In this document: positions 34,901 through 64,000 of the stretch, piece after piece | Position numbering within the stretch: position 1 is the first letter of the stretch | Layout: every line of letters starts with the position of its first letter | From: Lutjanus erythropterus | Taxonomy: Eukaryota; Chordata; Actinopteri; Lutjaniformes; Lutjanidae | Assembly: GCA_020091685.1 (NCBI GenBank) | Contig: CM034601.1 | Coordinates: forward strand, 13,068,472 to 13,132,471 | Direction of reading: 5' to 3' | Length of the DNA: 64,000 nt | Notes under the pieces: model-generated | The model's database searches: none | What the model was told of the DNA's origin: nothing | Seen by the model: the letters and a program-made list of their open reading frames with translations, nothing else | Made by a program: the position numbers and the translations under genes

Positions 34901-36125
34901 ATATGACATAATAACATCTGTGCATTGAAACAGTAAGCCGTTGCAGGTATTTTTTGGATAATTATAAGTAACTCAATAAAAAAAGACATACAAAGAAAAC
35001 TATGCATATATTAAACTTGAATTAAGAAAAAGGCTCAAGTGTACATAAAATAATACCTATAAAACTAACACAGTAAAGACAATTTGCATTATGTTCTGTA
35101 AAAATAAAAAAGTCATACATGCATACGAACATACACATGGCACCGCAACCCAGCATAACAAATAGGACTTCCCATACGGATTTTTTTAAGCAGGGGATCA
35201 ATATGTCTCAAACTGAGCTTATTATAAATTGAAAACAATGAAAATGAGAAGGATATTTGTGGAATTAACAAAACCATCATGATTCAACAAATTTCAATAC
35301 GACTTCTCATTTTTTCTCAAGAGAATAAGAGTTCAACTCCCTAGCATCACTTTGAGGAGCATGCCTTAATATTTCACAATAAGTACCTGTTATAGCATCA
35401 CCAAACAGTGTCTGTGTGTCTTACACCATCTACTCCTCTACACAACAACGCCTCTTTAATCACTTTCTTACATAATAAAATCCAACAAATTATGTACATT
35501 CTCTGGAAATATTAAATACGAAGCAATCTGATTAATTTGCATTTGAAAGAGAAGTAAAAGAGAGGGAGAAAGACTGTGTGTAACTATGGTAACTCAAACA
35601 GCTAACGAGTTTGTTTTATTTGTAAAACAAAAAATGTCTACAACTCAGTAACACACCTACAACTCGGTTACACGACCCCACTTAATAACTATTTTAATCA
35701 CAAGTAGCAGCATACAAGTTAAGCTATCTGTTGCAGCTTGATAGCTTGCTACAGAGCTGTGATAAAGTCCCATTATCGAGGGCCAACTAAAATTACGTGC
35801 CTAACCACCCTAAAATAACAGTCAAACAAACATACCACATCGCGCATAGTTTTAATATCTTTAACGTTAGCTAGTCAAACAAACGTCCTGCTGTCTATCT
35901 TTGCTATGAAAAGCCAGCTAGCGGCAACGGTGGTTAGCTAACTCGTGCAAGAAATTGCCATTAGATTCTAGCAAACACCCCATTGATGCCTTGCTAAACC
36001 ACTGGCTAACTGGCTAGCGTAGCTACGTAGCATGCAAGCTAAATGTCATTTCAATTCAACACTCACATTGGCTCCAGGAGTTTTGCCAGCCACGACTTCA
36101 AGGCTTCAACATTCTCTATAATCAT
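13868..36125 (-). CDS. rbm27: RBM27, RNA-binding motif protein 27, 21 coding exons
   Basis: Coding exons, 5' to 3': 36067-36125, 34122-34240, 32271-32398, 31926-32005, 29684-29901, 28925-29245, 28048-28275, 26039-26224, 24456-24602, 24149-24302, 23257-23410, 22724-22957, 21933-22064, 20584-20709, 20348-20422, 20062-20244, 19246-19350, 16438-16665, 16214-16297, 15793-15912, 13868-13969. The total is 3183 nt, 1060 residues plus stop; the human protein as I recall is also 1060. Domains: PWI-like N-terminus (1-72), RS-rich region (129-200), CCCH finger (Cys304, Cys313, Cys319, His323), Pro-rich segments, RRM1 (about 567-640), coiled coil (about 757-833), RG-rich stretch, RRM2 (about 939-1007) and an acidic tail ending ESRSWRR. 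Known: RBM26/RBM27 associate with ZFC3H1 and MTR4 in nuclear poly(A)-tail exosome targeting. All introns are GT-AG except intron 14 (GC-AG). Confidence 0.95.
13970..15792. other. RBM27 intron 20
   Basis: 1823 nt with no gene or clear mobile element seen. Confidence 0.7.
15793..16665 (-). CDS. rbm27: RBM27 coding exons 18-20 (RG-rich segment and complete RRM2)
   Basis: Exon 18 (16438-16665) has GRGRGRGK and GRGRGRSRE repeats, then RALAILGVTQEEKEELMPHF. Exon 19 (16214-16297, 28 codons) is KFGEIEDVRDQDANTVVMTF plus KTRSEAEN. Exon 20 (15793-15912) is AANQGAKFKGRVLQISWYKP and on. Together they make a full RRM fold with an RNP-like VVMTF strand. All three exons are phase 0, so exon 19 can be skipped without a frameshift. 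Confidence 0.92.
16666..19245. other. RBM27 intron 17
   Basis: 2580 nt. It contains an AAT-rich microsatellite at about 18396-18424, and no coding or RNA gene was recognised. Confidence 0.7.
20062..20422 (-). CDS. rbm27: RBM27 coding exons 15-16 (coiled-coil region)
   Basis: Exon 15 (20348-20422) encodes EALKLQQDMRKKKQEMLKKQ and IECQK. Exon 16 (20062-20244) continues ALINRLEKNRGMKPEERANI and KTLKELTEKIAQMQNEM. Together they form a long charged helix, followed by a Pro/Ser/Lys-rich linker. Confidence 0.92.
20584..20709 (-). CDS. rbm27: RBM27 coding exon 14, with a non-canonical GC donor
   Basis: It ends ALEAQEVLKKKQ with CAG|GCATGT. The next exon starts EALKLQQDMRKKKQEMLKKQ, so the join fits the family exactly only if the donor is GC (20583-20582). 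The nearest GT is 4 nt downstream and would break the frame. Confidence 0.88.
20765..21725. repeat. Older interspersed repeat split by a MITE, in RBM27 intron 13
   Basis: Segments 20765-20948 (GGATGGATTGCCATG, CCCCTGAGGATGAA) and 21581-21725 (GCGGCATCATCAG, AACATTATACATGCTTAAC) read like the two halves of one fish repeat known to me from memory. The MITE at 20949-21580 sits between them. Confidence 0.5.
20949..21580. mobile_element. MITE with 25-bp terminal inverted repeats
   Basis: The left end (20949-20973) and right end (21556-21580) are inverted copies with 4 mismatches in 25. Both contain CAGTGTGTA followed by GATTTA. Internal sequence near the right end (ACATGGTGGTGCAACGTGGC, AAGGCTCATTCTAAGGTAAC) matches a common fish element from memory. 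No clear target-site duplication was seen. Confidence 0.7.
22340..22690. repeat. Teleost interspersed repeat, family B, copy 1
   Basis: Diagnostic phrases: GAGGTCACAGTGAC, GAAATTCC followed by a TGAGATATC, and a CATAATGCCTGCAG end. The second copy is at 63000-63400. Confidence 0.55.
22724..22957 (-). CDS. rbm27: RBM27 coding exon 12 (second half of RRM1, Gln/Ser-rich linker)
   Basis: VVFGGDPEAALIQY continues RRM1, and the linker that follows is Gln/Ser/Ala-rich (GLQQQEQSSGSQAATSAPSQ). The donor is AAG|GTTAGT. Confidence 0.93.
23257..23410 (-). CDS. rbm27: RBM27 coding exon 11 (first half of RRM1)
   Basis: It encodes NTKLEVRKIPRELNNITKLN and EHFSKFGTIVNIQ, the RNP2 strand and first helix of RRM1. 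It ends in phase 0 at CAG|GTAAAA. The companion exon at 22724-22957 carries the second half (VVFGGDPEAALIQY to NNRFIRVYWHRE). Confidence 0.94.
24603..26038. other. RBM27 intron 8
   Basis: 1436 nt of AT-rich sequence with a short TA run near 24943. No feature beyond this. Confidence 0.65.
26225..28047. other. RBM27 intron 7
   Basis: 1823 nt, AT-rich. A short AT-dinucleotide run lies near 27830, and degenerate repeat-like sequence lies around 27290-27370. No gene was seen. Confidence 0.65.
28048..28275 (-). CDS. rbm27: RBM27 coding exon 7 (CCCH zinc finger, Pro-rich segment)
   Basis: It begins EKGFCVRGDLCLFDHGNDP. With Cys304 from exon 6 it completes a C-x8-C-x5-C-x3-H finger. A Pro/Met-rich stretch follows. 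The donor is ACTG|GTAAGT. Confidence 0.93.
28925..29245 (-). CDS. rbm27: RBM27 coding exon 6 (Gln/Pro/Ser-rich; first Cys of CCCH finger)
   Basis: Low-complexity segment with five Gln, Pro-rich and seven-Ser runs, ending KQRCRDYD. The first zinc-binding Cys (304) is here and the rest of the finger is in exon 7, so the finger is split by an intron. Past the GTAAGA donor the frame is open but unrelated. Confidence 0.9.
29684..29901 (-). CDS. rbm27: RBM27 coding exon 5 (RS-rich region)
   Basis: The exon encodes a basic, Arg-Ser-rich segment with a run of alternating Ser-Arg (SRSRSRSRSRSR), typical of SR-related nuclear-speckle proteins. The donor is inside AGAG|GTGAGA. The frame stays open past it, but phase and similarity to the next exon (DFKSKFDLERKD) support splicing here. 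Confidence 0.88.
29902..31925. other. RBM27 intron 4
   Basis: 2024 nt. Nothing coding was recognised, only unnamed repetitive-looking sequence. Confidence 0.65.
32399..36066. other. RBM27 introns 1 and 2 (around exon 2 at 34122-34240)
   Basis: The introns are 1723 nt and 1826 nt. Intron 1 contains a repeat at about 34820-35140 related to one at 41215-41625. Neither intron shows an RNA gene that I can recognise. Confidence 0.65.
34820..35140. repeat. Teleost interspersed repeat, family C, copy 1
   Basis: Shares GAAACAGTAA, TATTTTTT followed by AATTATAAGTA, and a TTCTGTAAAAA end with 41215-41625, in the same order. Confidence 0.55.
36067..36125 (-). CDS. rbm27: RBM27 coding exon 1 (start of PWI-like domain)
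   Basis: This exon encodes MIIENVEALKSWLAKLLEP plus two bases of the next codon, and its donor is GTGAGT. The start ATG is set by similarity to the human MLIEDVDALKSWLAKLLEP. The next exon completes the Ile codon and continues CDADPSALANYVVALVKKD. Confidence 0.93.
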
Positions 36126-36339
36126 CGTGAGAAAGACTATAATACTGTCTATAAAATGAAAGTGCGTTTTGATAACCCTACTTTCATCGTCTATAAATTT
36201 ATAAGCTTTAAGGCCGTATGTCTCTCTTCACAGGCAGGTCGGACAAAGTGTTTTACGGCATGGCAACACAAATGGAGTTGTCGTAACACAGGCCAGACGG
36301 CGGGTCGTGTCTAGAAGAGAACCTCAGACCACCAAAAGA

Positions 36340-36349
36340 TCTCGTGAGA
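36340..36349. promoter_or_regulatory. Degenerate TCTCGTGAGA copy of the CGCG palindrome
   Basis: It differs from the perfect site 156 bp away by one base, C to T in the central CpG, as expected after CpG decay. Function is doubtful. Confidence 0.3.
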
Positions 36350-36495
36350 GTAGTCATTTTAACCAAAACCATGTTTTTACCCCAAACATAACCGATATTT
36401 TCTGTCCCTAAACTTAATTCTTACCACAGCGTTATCACATTATAACACATAAACAGTTTGTACAATGTGCGCTATGATTAATCAATGTGTCCAAA

Positions 36496-36505
36496 TCTCG
36501 CGAGA
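36496..36505. promoter_or_regulatory. TCTCGCGAGA palindrome
   Basis: Exact match to the CGCG-type promoter palindrome found in many vertebrate housekeeping and bidirectional promoters. Being symmetric it can serve both genes. Confidence 0.65.
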
Positions 36506-36716
36506 GTTTCGCAAATCTAGGATTCCCTTTTAGGAGAGACCCGGCGACAGACGTTACAACTACAACGTGTCCTTATTCAACCGCGATTCATTATATTCAT
36601 CTCAGCGGCCCAAGACATGTGTGTCAAATATACAAGATTAACCAAACCATTACTATATGATTCAAGATCCTAGTTCGCTAGATATCTAAACATACGACGC
36701 CCGAAAAGTTCTACAG

Positions 36717-36730
36717 ACTACATTTCCCAG
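36717..36730 (+). promoter_or_regulatory. ZNF143/THAP11-type site (ACTACATTTCCCAG)
   Basis: Matches the ACTACA-N2-TCCCA consensus and lies 140-153 bp upstream of the LARS1 ATG, a typical promoter-proximal position. Confidence 0.65.
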
Positions 36731-36869
36731 AAAACCACGCGGGTAGCAGATCGTGGGTGTCATCAGCCAGACACCGGTGGCGTGGGTCCCCCTTGTCAAA
36801 CTGGAAACTATTCTGCTGTTCTTCTGTCTTAACAACAGAATAGGAAATAGCTCGTAATTTTGGGTCAAA

Positions 36870-61125
<24,256 letters not shown>

Positions 61126-64000
61126 GTAAGATGTGTGTGTCTGCATTGTTGTTTCACATGCTTCACTGCCACTTTCCTTCACTGCGGTAATGGCTTTTTT
61201 AAGTAATTTTGAAAATGAATATTGAGCTCAGAATTGATTGCTTTCTTTTTAATAGTTTCTTTATGAAATCCAGCACTCGTCTCGAAGTGCATCAAGTGTG
61301 GTAATTAAATCGGAGGCAGCGTTGTGTCAGAGTCTTTTCTCCCTCGGGTGTTGTTTAACAGTTTCATGATTGTTTGATGGGGAAGCACAATGAGGCAGAA
61401 AATAATAAAAACAGCACAATAAGAAGCTTGAAAATATCAGGCAGCGTGCCCAAAGTAGAGTTGGGTTGCAGAAGCATTTTGGCATGTCTGGTTCCAGTAT
61501 GCAATCTGCTTATCAAATCTGAATTTTAAGTCCCTTATTGAATCTATTTAGTTTATAAATAACTGATCTAATTAGGACAAAGAAATTAAACTTGCAATTT
61601 GTTGAGCAACTGATTTGGTGTTTAGAGATATAATAACCTGACTTTCTTTTTTGTGCTTAACTCTTTGATGATTAATAAGAAAGAAACTGTATTAGACTCA
61701 GAGCTTAAAGAAACGTTTCACCTCAAAATTTAATATACACGTTTCCCTCTTACTGGTAGTGCTTTTTGTCCAGCTAGATCTTTGATGCTGAGTTTTGGAG
61801 ATATTAGCCATTTTATTTCTTCAAAAGTTAAAATATGTCTGGAAATACAAATTAATATGAATTTAACATGTTAATAATGAAATGAGTATTTGTGGGGGGA
61901 AAAAACAAGACAAAAAACAAATTTACACAATATTGATAAAAGGCTTTTCATGAATCCTCATGCAATCATCTGAGCTAGTTAAGCAACTAAATCGTGTTTT
62001 GTCATGTTTTGCAATTTCACGAGCAAGAGACTCTGCCGTACCTCAGAAATTCTCAGTGAAAGTGCAGAGGGTGAAGACCCCTGATCTTGATGTATAACTA
62101 GCACCACAGGCTAGCAGAAATATATCTGTTTTTGAATTTGAAATGAACTGTCCCTTTAACCTTTAAATATATGCATCTTATCTACTTTGACTGGAGGTAA
62201 TTGGACAAAAAATATGAAAATGTTTTGAACAAAAAATGAGGTCTACTTTGAATCTAGCTTTTAGTGTAGTGGTAGTCTATTTTTTCCATTCCAAGACCCT
62301 GTTTTTAGACTGCATACAAAAATGTATAGAAATCACCTTTTCACTGCCTCACAGGACACAAAGCCTGTGTAGATTATTGAGTGTGCTCCCTTTTTCTCCA
62401 CAACGGCATCCTGTATATTGAGGGTCTAAAGATAGACTGTGTCGTATGCTGTGTAGAAGCCCCCTGAGGCAAATTTGTCATTTTGAGCTGTACTGTATGA
62501 ATAAAATTGACTTGACTGTCCCTTTGGATTCACTTGAAGATTTAAGTCTGTGTTGTATTCACAGCAGGAAAGTTGGCCTATTGTTTGTTAACAGTTTGTC
62601 ACTTCGATAAGTGGCTGTAGGCAACTGGGAGAAAATGTAAACAAGTATTGACAAGATTCAAGACAGCCGATATCTCAGGCTTCCAGGCTGCCTTCATCGA
62701 TTTGCTGTAAATATTTAGTTGCCATGGAAGCATGATGGAGGGGTGATGGGGGAAAAGAGGAGAAAAAGGAAAACGACCATGTTCTCATTCAGGTATGTAA
62801 AGGAGGCAGATAGATAAGCTTCTAATGCTGCCCTCAGCCTGGCTGCAGCCATCAGGAGACGTGACTATAAGACAGTGATGGTAGACTTTCAGAATAGGTA
62901 TCGTGCCTCATGCGACCTGTGGACATAAAACTTCCATAATGCATCCATAATGTTCACCTTCAGTTCAAATAACATGAATAACACCAAAATTGCAGTCCGT
63001 CTATCCATCCATCCGTCCGTATCTCTGGAACGCCTGGACAGAATTTCTTCAAACTTGCCACAAATGTCCACTTGGACTTGGGGACGAACTGATTAGATTT
63101 TGGACGTCAAATGTCCCTGTGACCTCACGTCCATCGCCATACTCTTGAATGCATTATCTCACCTAACACCTGGATGGAATTTCTTCAAATTTGATACACA
63201 TGTCCACTTGTGCTCGACAGTGAATTGATTAGAATTTCAAAGTCCGAGGTCACTGTGATCACACAAAACATGTTTCTGACCATTACTCAGGAATTCATAC
63301 ACTAATTATGACCAAATTACACATAGATGTCTAATCAGATAACATGATAAGGTGATGATATCTTACATCCAAAAGGTTGAAGGTCAGCTTCACTGTGACT
63401 TGGAATGTTAATGATTAATTATTAATCACCGTTAAGAATTTAACTGATTAAAAAGTGTTAATGCACAGCGTAGAAAATGGCGGTAATTGTGCCTCGCCTC
63501 ATTTGACATTGTTTTGTTTAACAGGGCCATTTGTTGAATAAGGAAACTTAAACTTAAAATGGGAAAAATCAGGGGGAAAAAAATGAGAAAAAACTGTGAC
63601 CTCGAAATATTCTGCACAAATCCTTGAAGCTCTTTGTCAGTCCTCTGCCCTACTCTGTAAAATTATTCACTGAATCGATGATTAACTTCCATTTTGCATA
63701 AAAAATTGTTTAATACATTTGTGAAATTCCTCCAAAGTCTTCAAGACATGACGGCGAGTCTGAACAGACATGGATGTAAAATACAACTTAACTGTTTCAC
63801 GGAGCGTGCAGCATTAAAACAGTAAAGACTGTGTGACTTACTGCTATAAAGCTGATAATGTTTTCCTTTCCGTAATGTGTCATACAGCTTTATCTAATTT
63901 TTAATTCACAGTGGTAATATGCCATCACACCAAGACTGATTTGTGGAAACACACATACAGGCACACATGCAGTACACGACTAGAGTAGACTTGACAGCTG
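61126..64000. other. LARS1 intron 26 (continues past the window)
   Basis: At least 2875 nt. It holds a repeat at 63000-63400, and no matching next LARS1 exon was found. Confidence 0.75.
63000..63400. repeat. Teleost interspersed repeat, family B, copy 2
   Basis: Two tandem-like units share GAATTTCTTCAAA, TGTCCACTTG and a GTCACTGTGA segment. It relates to 22340-22690. Confidence 0.55.

Larger units (their letters stand above)
36126..36869. promoter_or_regulatory. RBM27-LARS1 head-to-head (bidirectional) promoter region
   Basis: The start codons of two housekeeping genes lie 744 bp apart in divergent orientation, so the 5' UTRs and core promoters of both must fit here. Motifs known to be enriched in TATA-less bidirectional promoters are present and listed separately. 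No TATA box is evident. Confidence 0.75.

Noticed and set aside
62341-62380. Possible LARS1 exon after CACAG at 62349-62353 (reads DTKPV then stop)
   Set aside because: It hits a stop after five codons and does not continue the family sequence.

Overview
The window looks like chromosomal DNA of a teleost fish, probably a spiny-rayed (percomorph-type) species. The genes are intron-rich with vertebrate splice sites. The non-coding DNA is AT-rich and full of interspersed repeats I know from fish genomes: a tRNA-derived SINE, a MITE, a degenerate cut-and-paste transposon and several short repeat families. There are no operons, CRISPR arrays or bacterial features. The species cannot be named from the sequence.

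There are three protein-coding genes. (1) POU4F3 (Brn-3c), minus strand, two coding exons at 2943-4366, encoding a 352-residue POU-homeodomain factor. (2) RBM27, minus strand, 21 coding exons between 13868 and 36125. The exons join in a consistent frame to give 1060 residues with a PWI-like N-terminus, an RS-rich region, a CCCH zinc finger, two RRMs, a coiled coil and an acidic tail. (3) LARS1 (cytosolic leucyl-tRNA synthetase), plus strand, 26 coding exons from 36870 to 61125. These give 931 codons with the HIGH-type and KMSKS motifs and the CP1 editing domain. The C-terminal part of the gene lies beyond the window.

Layout: 1-2942 is AT-rich DNA downstream of POU4F3. 4367 to about 11390 is intergenic, with repeats and some non-repetitive blocks that could be regulatory. 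About 11395-13867 is probably the RBM27 3' UTR. 13868-36125 is RBM27. 36126-36869 is a 744-bp head-to-head promoter shared by RBM27 and LARS1, carrying a TCTCGCGAGA palindrome and an ACTACA-N2-TCCCA site. 36870-61125 is LARS1, and 61126-64000 is its intron 26. The LARS1/RBM27/POU4F3 order and orientations match what I recall of human 5q32.

The three genes do not form one pathway. POU4F3 drives sensory hair-cell differentiation, RBM27 acts in nuclear RNA surveillance, and LARS1 charges tRNA-Leu and is reported to sense leucine for mTORC1. The RBM27-LARS1 pair probably shares a housekeeping promoter. I found no new multi-gene system. The points most worth checking are a GC-AG intron in RBM27, a frame-neutral exon that completes the second RRM of RBM27, an ambiguous LARS1 exon 9 donor that adds or removes 7 residues, a 20-bp-arm hairpin in the presumed RBM27 3' UTR, and several structured or nested repeats.
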